Positions 41,379 to 51,543 of a stretch of 64,000 bases of DNA are shown piece by piece. The notes below the pieces were generated by a model that worked only from the letters and a program-made list of their open reading frames with translations, was not told the DNA's origin and ran no database searches. The DNA is taken from positions 1 to 64,000 of the forward strand of contig CAJQSO010000024.1 of the NCBI GenBank assembly GCA_905614365.1, given 5' to 3'. This stretch comes from an uncultured Candidatus Thioglobus sp. (GTDB lineage Bacteria; Pseudomonadota; Gammaproteobacteria; PS1; Pseudothioglobaceae). A program made the translations under genes and the position numbers. The stretch's first letter is position 1, and every line of letters begins with the position of its first letter.

Positions 41379-42131
41379 TTAGCCTCTAAGGTAAACCCAA
41401 GAAGACTCACTAGAAAGGTCTTTATTAAATCTATAGCCTTCGTCGGCAAAATCTTTTAAGTCCTCTGGGCTCTTCAATCTATTTCTTATAATGTAATTCA
41501 CCATTAAGCCTCTTGCACGCTTAGCATAAATACCTATAACTTTATATACTTCACCTTTTTTTTCCTTGAATACAATATCCAAAACTTTCGCATTAAGTGT
41601 TTTTTTATCTACAGCTTTAAAGTATTCATTGGATGACAAATTTACAATGAGTTCTGACTCATCCTCATTAAGAACGTCACTTATCTCAGTTCCCCAATAT
41701 TCATATAAGTCCTTACCTTTAGAGTTAGAAAGTTTGGTTCCCATCTCTAGACGATAAGGCTGAATTAGGTCAAGTGGTCTTATAACGCCATAAAGACCAG
41801 AAAGCATTCGAACACTATCTTGCGCAAACTCAAGATCGTCAGTTGACAAAGCTGGGGCATCAATTCCGTTATAAACGTCTCCTTTAAAAGCAAGTATTGC
41901 TTGCTTAGCATTATTTCGATTAAACGGCAGTTTAAACTTTTGAAAGCGATCAAAATTCAACTTAGATAATTTCTCACTCAATGACATGAGTTTAGAAATT
42001 TGAGATTGGCTTTTCTTTTTTAAAATGTTAACCAGCTCACTGGAGTTATCTAAGTGGCGAGTTTGAGAATAAAAATCAACATTACATTGAGAGAAATCTT
42101 GCGTTTTTGAGGGTGAAATAATTGCTAACAT
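41379..42131 (-). CDS. yaaA: YaaA-family peroxide stress protein
   Basis: A 250-residue YaaA (DUF328) protein. The opening MLAIISPSKTQDF and LSGLYGVIRPLDLIQPYRLEMG are diagnostic. E. coli YaaA is induced by OxyR and lowers free iron and DNA damage during peroxide stress, and binds DNA through a helix-hairpin-helix-like element. Single gene, divergent from gltB. Confidence 0.92.
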   Translation of the reverse strand: MLAIISPSKTQDFSQCNVDFYSQTRHLDNSSELVNILKKKSQSQISKLMSLSEKLSKLNFDRFQKFKLPFNRNNAKQAILAFKGDVYNGIDAPALSTDDLEFAQDSVRMLSGLYGVIRPLDLIQPYRLEMGTKLSNSKGKDLYEYWGTEISDVLNEDESELIVNLSSNEYFKAVDKKTLNAKVLDIVFKEKKGEVYKVIGIYAKRARGLMVNYIIRNRLKSPEDLKDFADEGYRFNKDLSSESSWVYLRG

Positions 42132-42258
42132 AATAGTAACAAAAATAAAAATATTCTACCTTAATATCCCCACTATAACAATATAAGTAGACAAATTTGG
42201 AGTTTAAAAATCAGCTAAAATAAGGTATTATATATTTTCAGTTTTACATTCAGTTTTC

Positions 42259-45200
42259 ATGAAAAATAAACAATTACACCTACCAAAGGCTCGAGGACTT
42301 TACCATCCTAATAATGAGAAGGAGAATTGTGGTGTTGGTTTTATTGCCAACGTCAAAAGCCATTCTTCTCATAAAATTACGAAAGATGCTCTAGAAATGC
42401 TCTCTCGTATGGACCATCGTGGTGCCTGTGGCTGTGAGGCAAATACTGGTGATGGTGCTGGAATCTTAACCAATATACCTCACGAATTTTTTTCTGAGGA
42501 AATTAAAACGCTATTTGGTATTGAAGTAAATGCTGGAAGTTATGGTGTTGGAAATGTTTTTCTACCTCAAGATAAAAAAGAAAGTAAACATTGTATTTCA
42601 GTCATTGAAAAAGTTATAAAGGATGAAGGGCAAACTTTAATTGGCTGGCGTGATGTCCCTGTTGACTCTGATAAAGCAAATGTTGGAGATACAGCTCGAG
42701 ACTCACAGCCAGTAATGAAACAGCTTATTATTGGTAACTCAGAGAATATCGATACAGAGGCTTTTGAAGGAGTTCTTTATATCATTCGAAAAAATGTCTC
42801 GAAGATTATTCGAACTGATGAGTCACTTTCTCAAGCATTACTTTTTTATATTTGTAGCCTTTCTACTAGAGTAATTATTTATAAAGGTATGTTGATGGGC
42901 TCGCAGCTATTAGACTTTTATCCAGATCTAAATGATAAGAAATTCAGCACCTATTTAGCAATGGTTCATTCACGCTTCTCAACCAATACATTCCCTTCAT
43001 GGGATCGTGCGCAGCCTTGTAGATTTATGGCCCATAATGGTGAAATCAATACTCGCCAAGGTAACTTCAACTGGATGAGGGCTCGTGAAGGAGTCTTAGA
43101 AAGTGAGGTTTTTGGAGATAATTTATCAAAAACGTTACCCATAATTGAAACTGAAGTTTCTGACTCTGGTAGCTTCGACAATGTTCTAGAATTTCTATTA
43201 ATGAATGGAAGATCTCTTCAGGAAGCGGTATTAATGATGGTTCCAGAAGCTTGGCAAAATGATAAAGAAATGAGCAGTGAGAAAAAAGCTTTTTATGAGT
43301 ATTTCTCAAATGTAATGGAGCCTTGGGATGGACCGGCGTCTATTGCCTTTACTGATGGAAGATATATTGGAGCTGTTCTTGATAGAAATGGTCTTAGGCC
43401 GTCACGTTATTATCTAACACATGATGACCGTGTGATTATGGCATCTGAAGTAGGTGTTGTAGATGTTGCAACTAATAATGTTAAAACAAAGGGTCGCCTT
43501 AGACCTGGAAAAATGTTTCTTGTTGACTTTAAAAAAGGCAGGTTAGTTGATGATGATGAAATTAAAAGTAACTTTGCTTCTAAAAATCCCTATGGTGATT
43601 GGCTAAAAGAGCAACAAATATCTCTATCTGATTTAAAAACTAATACTAGTGAGAAAGGCTTTTTTCCAAAAACACTTATAAACCGCTTGCAAGCCTTTGG
43701 TTATAGCACTGAAACTCTAAAGTTTATGCTTCTCCCTCTTGTAACAGAACTGAGAGATCCAGTCGGATCTATGGGAAATGACTCTGCTTTAGCTTGCCTC
43801 TCTGATCAGTCAAGAATAATTTATGACTACTTCAAACAGCTTTTTGCTCAGGTTACTAATCCAGCTATTGACTCAATTCGTGAAGAAGTTGTGATGTCCT
43901 TAAGCTGCTCGATTGGTCCTGAAGGTAATTTACTTACTAATAAAGCTGAAAATGCAAACCGATTAATCATTGATCACCCAATTTTAACAAATGAAGAAAT
44001 ATCCTCACTTAAAGAGTGCAATCATCGAGGATGGACAAGTAAAACAATTGATATCACCTATGACATAAATGAGGGCCAGAGCCTAAGTAAAATGCTTGAT
44101 TCAATTTGTGCACAAAGCACTCAAGCTATAAATGATGGCCATAGCCTTGTCATACTCTCTGATAGAAAAATTAACTCTCGCCGAAATGCAGTAAGCGCCC
44201 TCCTAGCATCTTCCGCAGTTCACCGACATTTAGTGGCCACTCATAAGAGAACTCAAGTTGGAATAATTGTTGAAACTGGTGAGGCTAGAGAAGTTCATCA
44301 CTTCTGCCTATTGACAGGGTTTGGTGCAGATGCTATTAATCCATACCTAGCTTTTGAAGCCTTATGGCAGGCAAGAAGAGATAACTTAGTAAATCTAGAA
44401 AATGATGAGGCTATAGTCAGTGCATATCGTAAAGCAATAGCAAAGGGAATGCTAAAAGTGATGGCTAAAATGGGTATTTCAACTCTTGCTTCATATAAAG
44501 GCGCTCAAATCTTTGAGGCTGTTGGTTTGTCTGATGAAGTTATGTATAAATGCTTTTTTGAAACAGCGAGTCGCATTAGTGGTGTTGGATTTGACGTCAT
44601 TCAAACTGAATCTGAACAGCAACATAAAAAAGCATTTCTCTCAAACTCACTCAATAACCTTGGACATTATGCTTGGCGAAGCGGTGGTGAAAAACATATG
44701 TGGGAACCAGAAACTATTACAAGCTTGCAGCAGGCTGCTAGAAGTAATGATCAAAATGCATACTGGGAATTTGCTAAAAAATCTAATGATGAGGGCACTA
44801 GAAATTGTACTCTTAGAGGTTTAATGTCATTTAAATCAGCAGCTTCAATTGATATTGATAAAGTTGAATCAGCAAAAGAGATTGTCAAAAGATTTGTTAC
44901 TGGAGCAATGAGCCTGGGCTCAATATCACCAGAATCCCATGAATCTCTTGCAATTGCAATGAATCAAATAGGTGGTAAATCGAATACTGGTGAAGGCGGA
45001 GAGGATCCAAATCGCTGGACTCCAGATGCAAATGGAGACTCTAGGCGAAGCGCAATCAAGCAAGTGGCCTCAGGTCGGTTTGGCGTTACCATTGACTACC
45101 TAAATAATGCTGATGAACTGCAAATCAAGGTTTCGCAGGGAGCTAAACCTGGTGAGGGTGGGGAACTTCCTGGTGGTAAGGTGGATGATTTTATTGCCAA

Positions 45201-46776
45201 AATACGCTGCTCAACTGCAGGTGTTGGTTTAATTAGCCCCCCACCGCATCATGATATTTATTCAATTGAGGATTTATCACAACTTATTTTTGATCTTAAA
45301 AGATCTAATCCTGCAGCTCGAATTAGTGTCAAGCTAGTTTCTGAAGTTGGTGTAGGAACTGTTGCTGCAGGCGTAACTAAAGCAAAATCAGATCATATTG
45401 TTATTGCTGGACATGATGGTGGTACTGGCGCCTCTCCATTAACCTCGATTAAACATGCAGGACTTCCTTGGGAGTTAGGTGTTGCTGAAACTCACCAAAC
45501 ATTAGTAATGAATGATTTGCGCTCAAGAGTAGTAATTCAAACTGATGGGCAACTTAAGACTGGTAGAGATGTTGCTATAGCTGCGTTATTAGGTGCTGAA
45601 GAGTTTGGTTTTTCTACAGCTCCACTTATTACATTAGGCTGCATTATGATGCGGAAATGTCATCTCAATACTTGTCCAGTTGGCATTGCAACACAAGACA
45701 AAGTTTTACGTAAAAAGTTTACTGGTAAGCCTGAACATGTTGTTAATTACTTATTTATGGTAGCGGAAGATTTGCGCATTATTATGGCAGAACTTGGATT
45801 TAAAAAACTGACTGATATGGTTGGCCGAGTTGATATGCTTGAGATGAACAAAGCAATAAATCATTGGAAACAAGACTCAATTGATCTCAGTAAGATATTA
45901 ACGCCTGCGGATAATCAATATAGGAATGCTGGTACCTATCAAACAATAAAACAAGATCATCAACTCAGCGAACAACTTGATCATGATTTAATTGCTAAAT
46001 CTAAAAAAGCTATTGAAGGAAATGGTAAGGTTAGATTTGAATCAAGCATTTCCAATATTGACAGAGCTGTTGGCGCTATGCTTTCCTCGCATATCGTTAA
46101 AACCAGAAATGGTAATAATCTAAAAGATGGCGCAATAAATATTGACTTTAAAGGCTCTGCAGGTCAGTCTTTTGGCGCATTTCTTGCAAATGGAATTACC
46201 CTATCTATTGAGGGTGATGCAAATGATTATGTTGGTAAGGGCTTGTCTGGTGGTCGAATTGTTATTTATCCACCAAAAGATTCAACCTACCTAGCGCATA
46301 ATGAAATCATTGCTGGAAATGTCTGTGGATATGGCGCTACTGGAGGCGAAATGTATTTATCAGGCCAAGTCTCAGAGCGTTTCTGCGTCAGAAACTCTGG
46401 GCTGATTGCCGTTGTTGAAGGAATTGGTGATCATGGCTGTGAGTATATGACAGGTGGGCGCGCAGTAATACTGGGTGAAGTTGGGCGTAACTTTGGCGCC
46501 GGGATGAGCGGTGGAATAGCCTTTGTATATAATCCTGACCTAACTCTTCAGGGGAGATCTAACTCATCTACAATAGATTTAGATCCAATGGACAGAGAAT
46601 CTACTTCCGAGTTATTTGTGCTTATAACTGATCATTTCAAATTGACTGGCTCAAAAATAGCTGAAAAAATACTCAGTAATTGGAATGAAGAAATAACTCA
46701 TTTTGTAAAAGTGATGCCGAAAGCTCTAAAAGAAGTTCTTGCGGCCAAAAGCAAGCAATTACTTCAAGCGAGTTAA
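42259..46776 (+). CDS. gltB: Glutamate synthase large subunit
   Basis: GltB, 1505 residues, makes two glutamates from glutamine and 2-oxoglutarate. An N-terminal propeptide of 23 residues ends before Cys24 (ENCGVGF), the nucleophile of the glutaminase domain. The FMN synthase domain carries the [3Fe-4S] cysteines in MMRKCHLNTCPVG, and the C-terminal beta-helix has repeated GG motifs. The NADPH subunit gene gltD, normally just downstream, is missing here; the gene ends against a convergent lipoprotein gene. No Shine-Dalgarno is visible; two TTCAGTTTT copies precede the ATG. Confidence 0.96.
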   Translation: MKNKQLHLPKARGLYHPNNEKENCGVGFIANVKSHSSHKITKDALEMLSRMDHRGACGCEANTGDGAGILTNIPHEFFSEEIKTLFGIEVNAGSYGVGNVFLPQDKKESKHCISVIEKVIKDEGQTLIGWRDVPVDSDKANVGDTARDSQPVMKQLIIGNSENIDTEAFEGVLYIIRKNVSKIIRTDESLSQALLFYICSLSTRVIIYKGMLMGSQLLDFYPDLNDKKFSTYLAMVHSRFSTNTFPSWDRAQPCRFMAHNGEINTRQGNFNWMRAREGVLESEVFGDNLSKTLPIIETEVSDSGSFDNVLEFLLMNGRSLQEAVLMMVPEAWQNDKEMSSEKKAFYEYFSNVMEPWDGPASIAFTDGRYIGAVLDRNGLRPSRYYLTHDDRVIMASEVGVVDVATNNVKTKGRLRPGKMFLVDFKKGRLVDDDEIKSNFASKNPYGDWLKEQQISLSDLKTNTSEKGFFPKTLINRLQAFGYSTETLKFMLLPLVTELRDPVGSMGNDSALACLSDQSRIIYDYFKQLFAQVTNPAIDSIREEVVMSLSCSIGPEGNLLTNKAENANRLIIDHPILTNEEISSLKECNHRGWTSKTIDITYDINEGQSLSKMLDSICAQSTQAINDGHSLVILSDRKINSRRNAVSALLASSAVHRHLVATHKRTQVGIIVETGEAREVHHFCLLTGFGADAINPYLAFEALWQARRDNLVNLENDEAIVSAYRKAIAKGMLKVMAKMGISTLASYKGAQIFEAVGLSDEVMYKCFFETASRISGVGFDVIQTESEQQHKKAFLSNSLNNLGHYAWRSGGEKHMWEPETITSLQQAARSNDQNAYWEFAKKSNDEGTRNCTLRGLMSFKSAASIDIDKVESAKEIVKRFVTGAMSLGSISPESHESLAIAMNQIGGKSNTGEGGEDPNRWTPDANGDSRRSAIKQVASGRFGVTIDYLNNADELQIKVSQGAKPGEGGELPGGKVDDFIAKIRCSTAGVGLISPPPHHDIYSIEDLSQLIFDLKRSNPAARISVKLVSEVGVGTVAAGVTKAKSDHIVIAGHDGGTGASPLTSIKHAGLPWELGVAETHQTLVMNDLRSRVVIQTDGQLKTGRDVAIAALLGAEEFGFSTAPLITLGCIMMRKCHLNTCPVGIATQDKVLRKKFTGKPEHVVNYLFMVAEDLRIIMAELGFKKLTDMVGRVDMLEMNKAINHWKQDSIDLSKILTPADNQYRNAGTYQTIKQDHQLSEQLDHDLIAKSKKAIEGNGKVRFESSISNIDRAVGAMLSSHIVKTRNGNNLKDGAINIDFKGSAGQSFGAFLANGITLSIEGDANDYVGKGLSGGRIVIYPPKDSTYLAHNEIIAGNVCGYGATGGEMYLSGQVSERFCVRNSGLIAVVEGIGDHGCEYMTGGRAVILGEVGRNFGAGMSGGIAFVYNPDLTLQGRSNSSTIDLDPMDRESTSELFVLITDHFKLTGSKIAEKILSNWNEEITHFVKVMPKALKEVLAAKSKQLLQAS

Positions 46777-46955
46777 ATAGGTATCGCGTCGATTACATCT
46801 GCGCTTGCACCTAAGACACTATTAACTCCATCGCCAACAACAGGTATTACAGATATAACTGCCCCGGTAACCCTAATAGGAACAGTAATAACTTTAGTAA
46901 AGACGCAGCTTGATAAATACAAAGCGATCAAAGTGTATAAAATAAATTTTTTCAT
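46773..46955 (-). CDS. Small lipoprotein (possibly DUF6726 type)
   Basis: A 60-residue protein with a lipoprotein signal (LYLSSC, lipid-modified Cys17) and a mature part of hydrophobic, Val/Ile-rich sequence ending SADVIDAIPI. The pattern VFTKVITVPIRVTGAVIS resembles small lipoproteins annotated as DUF6726; I am not certain of that name. Function unknown. It lies two bases after folA on the same strand and its stop overlaps the gltB stop. Confidence 0.75.
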   Translation of the reverse strand: MKKFILYTLIALYLSSCVFTKVITVPIRVTGAVISVIPVVGDGVNSVLGASADVIDAIPI

Positions 46956-46957
46956 AA

Positions 46958-47440
46958 TTACCTCTCTAAGACGAGAAAGTGATAAGCATGTTGATTCGAA
47001 TCATCCGGAAGATGTGATTCACAGCTAACCTGATGCCAATCAGACTCGTCATATTCAGGAAAATAGACATCGCCATCAAACTTACCTTCAATCTTAGTAA
47101 TATAAAGTCTACTAACTTGGGGCAGTAATTGCTCACAAAGACTTGCTCCACCAATGATCATTACCTCATCTTCATCTTTAGTAGTTGAGAGAACCTCATC
47201 AATGCTAGTTAAAACTTCACAACCTGTAATTAAAGTTTTTGAGTTTCGAGAAATTACAATATTTCGACGATTTGGTAAAGGTCTACCAATAGAGTCATAC
47301 GTTTTTCGGCCCATTACAATTGACTTTCCAGTAGTAATTTTTTTAAAATAAGCAAGATCTGCAGGAAGATGCCATGGCAACTTATTGTCTTTACCAATCA
47401 GACGATTTTCATCCATTGCGACTACTATTGATAAGCTCAT
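46958..47440 (-). CDS. folA: Dihydrofolate reductase
   Basis: FolA, 160 residues, reduces dihydrofolate to tetrahydrofolate with NADPH. Conserved: AMDENRLIGKDNKLPWHLPADL (substrate Asp and Trp), VMGRKTYDSIG, NIVISRN and IIGGASLCEQLL. Length equals that of E. coli. Divergent from the maf gene across 56 bases that hold a 22-base palindrome; followed by a small lipoprotein gene. Confidence 0.96.
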   Translation of the reverse strand: MSLSIVVAMDENRLIGKDNKLPWHLPADLAYFKKITTGKSIVMGRKTYDSIGRPLPNRRNIVISRNSKTLITGCEVLTSIDEVLSTTKDEDEVMIIGGASLCEQLLPQVSRLYITKIEGKFDGDVYFPEYDESDWHQVSCESHLPDDSNQHAYHFLVLER

Positions 47441-47458
47441 AAATTCTGCCTGATTGAA

Positions 47459-47480
47459 GTAAAATATTAGAATATTTTAC
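47459..47480. promoter_or_regulatory. 22-base interrupted palindrome between folA and maf
   Basis: Perfect 10-base arms GTAAAATATT and AATATTTTAC around AG, centred in the 56-base divergent gap. It may be a dimeric operator or overlapping -10 elements. AT-rich, so some chance of coincidence. Confidence 0.45.
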
Positions 47481-47496
47481 AATTTTTAAACTTCTA

Positions 47497-48087
47497 GTGT
47501 CACTCATTCTAGCCTCATCGTCGCCATTTAGAAAAGCTATTTTAGAGAAGCTTCGTATTGACTTTAAAACAGCATCACCAGATATTAATGAAAGTAGAGA
47601 AAATGGAGAGTCTCCTTTCAACCTAGTTAATCGCCTGTCTAAAGAAAAGGCTCTAGAGGTAGCTAAGTCTCATTCAGGATTAATTATTGCTTCAGATCAG
47701 GTAGCTACCCTTGGTAATGGAAATAATGAAGATGATGAAATATTTTCTAAGCCAGGAAGCCACGAGAATGCTTTTTTACAGCTAAAGAAAAGCTCTGGAA
47801 AAACGATTACATTTCTTACTGGATTGGTTCTCTTAAATACTGAAACCTTAAAAATTCAAACTCATGTTGAGCCCTACAAGGTAACCTTTAAAACACTTTC
47901 TGATAATCAAATTTTGTCCTACTTAAATAAAGAAGATGTTCTTAATTGTGCTGGTAGTTTCAAGTCTGAAGGACTAGGAGTTGCATTATTTAGTAATATG
48001 GAGGGTAGTGACCCTAACAGCCTAATTGGACTTCCAACAATCCAACTAATTAAAATGCTAGCCAAGGAAAATGTTCATATCTTATGA
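47497..48087 (+). CDS. Maf-family nucleotide pyrophosphatase
   Basis: A 196-residue Maf protein starting at GTG. LILASSSPFRKAILEKL, the ASDQVATL core with its acidic residue and the LNCAGSFKSEGLG segment identify the family; the last is closer to YceF (m7GTP pyrophosphatase) than to YhdE (dTTP/UTP). These enzymes remove non-canonical nucleotides. Its stop overlaps the mfd start by four bases (ATGA). Confidence 0.88.
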   Translation: MSLILASSSPFRKAILEKLRIDFKTASPDINESRENGESPFNLVNRLSKEKALEVAKSHSGLIIASDQVATLGNGNNEDDEIFSKPGSHENAFLQLKKSSGKTITFLTGLVLLNTETLKIQTHVEPYKVTFKTLSDNQILSYLNKEDVLNCAGSFKSEGLGVALFSNMEGSDPNSLIGLPTIQLIKMLAKENVHIL

Positions 48088-51000
48088 GCATTTTATATTC
48101 AGAAGAATTTAAGCCTTTCTCATCTGGCTTAAAAAATTATTGGGGATCTCTTTTTGGGTCTTCTGAAGCTCTAGCGCTTATTGAATTTGCTGAGTCTCAA
48201 AAGCAGGTAGTTCTATACATCGCAAAAGATATTAGCCATTATGATGAGGTTAGAAAGGCACTCAATTTTTTTAATACTTCTTTAGAAATATTAGATTTTT
48301 CTAGTTGGGAGGTTTTAGCGTTTGACCATTTCTCACCCCATCCAGATATTGTCTCAACAAGACTAGAAACTCTCTCAAAACTTCCCTCTCTTAAATCTGG
48401 CATCGTAATAACAACACTTGAAACTCTATCTCAAAGATTGTGTCCAAAGAATTATATTGAAATATATAGTCTTCACCTAAAAACTAACCAAAATCTCGAG
48501 ATTGAACCTTTTTCTGAAAACCTTATAAAAATAGGCTATAGAAGGGTTAAAACTGTAATGGAGCAAGGCGAGTTTTGCGTTAAGGGCGCTCTAATTGATT
48601 TATATCCTATGGGTAGTAAAAATCCTTATCGAATCGACTTATTTGATAATGAGATAGATTCAATAAGGTCATTTGATTCATCTTCACAGCGGTCAATTGA
48701 TATTGTTAAGGAAATAAAGCTACTTCCTGCTAGGGAATTTGCAACTGACACTGACAGCATTTCAGTCTTTAAAGATAACTATTTATCTGAATTTGGAAAT
48801 ACTGATGGATTCATTTATAGCGAAGTTAGTGAGGGGCGTTATCCAGGTGGAATAGAATTTTACTTACCTTTATTTTTTAAAAAAACTGAAACCCTGTTTG
48901 ATTATATTTCAGGTGAGCCTGTAATTGTTTATCAAAAAGGACTTGCTGAAGCCATGGTGATGCAAGCTAAAGAATTATTGGAGCGTTTTGAATATTGTAA
49001 AGGCTCACTAGAAAGACTCCCTCTAGAAATTAATAAAGTATTTTTAAGCACTGAAATATTTTTTAAAAAACTTTCAGATAAAAAACAAATACAAATACAG
49101 AGTTCCAAAATAGAAAAAAAAGAAGGTTATAACTTCCCATCTTCGATACTTCCCCCAGTTAAGATTGAAGCTCAAACAAAAAAACCACTTAATAAGTTAA
49201 TTAATTTTATTGAAAATTTTGATGGACAAGTATTAATTGTTTGTGAATCAGAGGGTAGGCAGAGTGTTCTCACTGATCTGCTTTCAACTCATCAACTTAA
49301 AGTAAATGATTGCTCTGACTGGAGTGATTTTCATAATCAAAATAATAGGCTCTGCATAACTAATGCAAGTTTGAGCGAAGGCGTTCTTTTTGAGAAGATT
49401 GCAATTATTACTGAAAATAATCTATTTGGAAAGGATGCTGTAAAACAGAGGAGAAGACGAAGAGCAAAACATAAAGACTTTGATGAAGCAATTAAAAGTC
49501 TTGTTGAGATTCAGTTAGGTGATCCTGTCGTTCATGAACATTATGGTGTTGGACGATATTTAGGACTTAAAAGTCGAAGTTTTGATGGGAATCAACAAGA
49601 TTTTCTGTCACTTGAGTATGCAAATGGCTCAGTACTAATGGTTCCTATTGCAGCGCTTAACCTAATCTCTAGATATTCTGGTGCAAGTTCAGATAATGCC
49701 CCTCTTCATAAGTTAGGAAGTCAGCAATGGACTAAAGCAAAAAGAAAGGCAGCAGAAGCACTTTATGATGTTGCCGCTGAACTATTAGAAATTTATGCAA
49801 AGCGTCAATCTCAAAAAGGATTTGCTTATCCAGCGCCAAATGACTCTTATAGTTCTTTTGTATCTAGCTTCCCATTTGAGGAAACTCCAGATCAATTAAA
49901 AACAATGGATGATGTTCTTTTAGATATGCAATCTGAAAGACCAATGGATCGACTAGTGTGTGGTGATGTAGGGTTTGGCAAAACTGAAATTGCAATGAGG
50001 GCTGCTTTTATAGCTGTTGAATCTGGCAAGCAAGTTGCAATTCTTGTTCCTACGACACTTTTAGCTAACCAGCATGACCAAACTTTTAATGACCGCTTCT
50101 CTAAATTTCCTATTGTAATTAAATCTCTTTCAAGGTTTCAAAATACCAAAGAACAAAATGAAATTAAATCTCATCTTAATGATGGAAAGATTGATATTAT
50201 TATTGGGACTCATAAACTGATTCAAGGAACTATTAAATATCATAACTTAGGTTTAATTATTATTGACGAAGAGCATCGATTTGGCGTAAAGCAAAAAGAG
50301 GCGCTTAAAAAAATTCGTGGTCAAAGTGATATATTAACTATGACTGCAACACCTATACCTAGATCGCTAAATATGGCGTTAGGTTCACTTCGAGAAATGT
50401 CAATTATTGCTACTCCTCCAGCTAAAAGAACAGCAATACAGACCTTTGTTGATGAATGGGATAAAAATACTATCAAAGAAGCATGTTCTCGTGAACTGCA
50501 TCGAGGTGGGCAAATTTTTGTTGTTCATAATGATATTGACACAATTGATAATATGGCGGAATCTTTGAGCAATCTAATGCCAAATCTAAAAGTTCGAATT
50601 GCGCATGGTCAAATGCCAAGTAAAGAACTTGAGCAAATAATGGCTGATTTTTATCATCAGCGCTTTCAGCTTTTAGTTTGCACTACAATTATTGAAACTG
50701 GAATTGATATTCCGAGTGCTAATACAATCATTATAAATAATGCACAAAATTTTGGACTTGCCCAACTTCACCAACTTCGAGGTAGGGTTGGCAGATCTCA
50801 TCATAAGGCATACGCTTATCTTATAATAAAGTCACACCAGTCAATTACAGCAAATGCAAGAAAACGACTAGATGCTATTGCCTCACTTGAGGAGCTTGGT
50901 GCAGGATTTATGCTAGCAAATCATGATCTTGAGATTAGAGGTGCTGGAGATCTTCTGGGAGAAAATCAAAGTGGAAAAATATCTGAAATTGGATTTAATT

Positions 51001-51512
51001 TATATCATGACTTATTAAAGCGCACTATTAAGGCAATACAAAATAATACTAAATTCGATATTAAAGATGCGTTAGTTGAAGAAGTTGAAATTAACTCAGG
51101 TATTGCTTGCATCATTCCTGATACTTACTTACCAGATGTTCATGAGAGATTAGTTCTCTATAAGCGTATTGCAAGTGCTGCAAATGATGATGAATTAAAA
51201 GAGCTAAAAATAGAAATGATTGATCGCTTTGGCCTTCTCCCAGATCAAACTAATAACTTGTTTGAATCAACTTCATTAAAAATACAATCTAAAGAAATAG
51301 GGATACTCAAAATCAATATCTATGATGAGAAGCTAGAAATTACTTTAAATGAAAAAAATCTCATTGACACATCAAAGATTATTAATTTAATTCAAACAAA
51401 ACCCCAGCAATTTCAATTAAAAAATCAAAATACTCTAATTTCTAATGAAACTATGGAGGCTGATTATTCGCGCATTAGAGGTGCAAGTAAATTAATAGAT
51501 AGCCTAGTTTAA
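48084..51512 (+). CDS. mfd: Transcription-repair coupling factor
   Basis: Mfd, 1142 residues (E. coli 1148), removes RNA polymerase stalled at DNA lesions and recruits UvrA. UvrB-homology module at the N-terminus, the RNA polymerase interaction domain after about 460 (GDPVVHEHYGVGRY), then the RecG-like motor: Walker A CGDVGFGKTE near 630, DEEH at 728-731, TATPIPRS and QLRGRVGRS. The C-terminal autoinhibitory domain is complete. Translationally coupled to the maf gene. Confidence 0.97.
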   Translation: MSILYSEEFKPFSSGLKNYWGSLFGSSEALALIEFAESQKQVVLYIAKDISHYDEVRKALNFFNTSLEILDFSSWEVLAFDHFSPHPDIVSTRLETLSKLPSLKSGIVITTLETLSQRLCPKNYIEIYSLHLKTNQNLEIEPFSENLIKIGYRRVKTVMEQGEFCVKGALIDLYPMGSKNPYRIDLFDNEIDSIRSFDSSSQRSIDIVKEIKLLPAREFATDTDSISVFKDNYLSEFGNTDGFIYSEVSEGRYPGGIEFYLPLFFKKTETLFDYISGEPVIVYQKGLAEAMVMQAKELLERFEYCKGSLERLPLEINKVFLSTEIFFKKLSDKKQIQIQSSKIEKKEGYNFPSSILPPVKIEAQTKKPLNKLINFIENFDGQVLIVCESEGRQSVLTDLLSTHQLKVNDCSDWSDFHNQNNRLCITNASLSEGVLFEKIAIITENNLFGKDAVKQRRRRRAKHKDFDEAIKSLVEIQLGDPVVHEHYGVGRYLGLKSRSFDGNQQDFLSLEYANGSVLMVPIAALNLISRYSGASSDNAPLHKLGSQQWTKAKRKAAEALYDVAAELLEIYAKRQSQKGFAYPAPNDSYSSFVSSFPFEETPDQLKTMDDVLLDMQSERPMDRLVCGDVGFGKTEIAMRAAFIAVESGKQVAILVPTTLLANQHDQTFNDRFSKFPIVIKSLSRFQNTKEQNEIKSHLNDGKIDIIIGTHKLIQGTIKYHNLGLIIIDEEHRFGVKQKEALKKIRGQSDILTMTATPIPRSLNMALGSLREMSIIATPPAKRTAIQTFVDEWDKNTIKEACSRELHRGGQIFVVHNDIDTIDNMAESLSNLMPNLKVRIAHGQMPSKELEQIMADFYHQRFQLLVCTTIIETGIDIPSANTIIINNAQNFGLAQLHQLRGRVGRSHHKAYAYLIIKSHQSITANARKRLDAIASLEELGAGFMLANHDLEIRGAGDLLGENQSGKISEIGFNLYHDLLKRTIKAIQNNTKFDIKDALVEEVEINSGIACIIPDTYLPDVHERLVLYKRIASAANDDELKELKIEMIDRFGLLPDQTNNLFESTSLKIQSKEIGILKINIYDEKLEITLNEKNLIDTSKIINLIQTKPQQFQLKNQNTLISNETMEADYSRIRGASKLIDSLV

Positions 51513-51543
51513 TTATTGCTTAAGATTAACTAAAAATTCTAAT

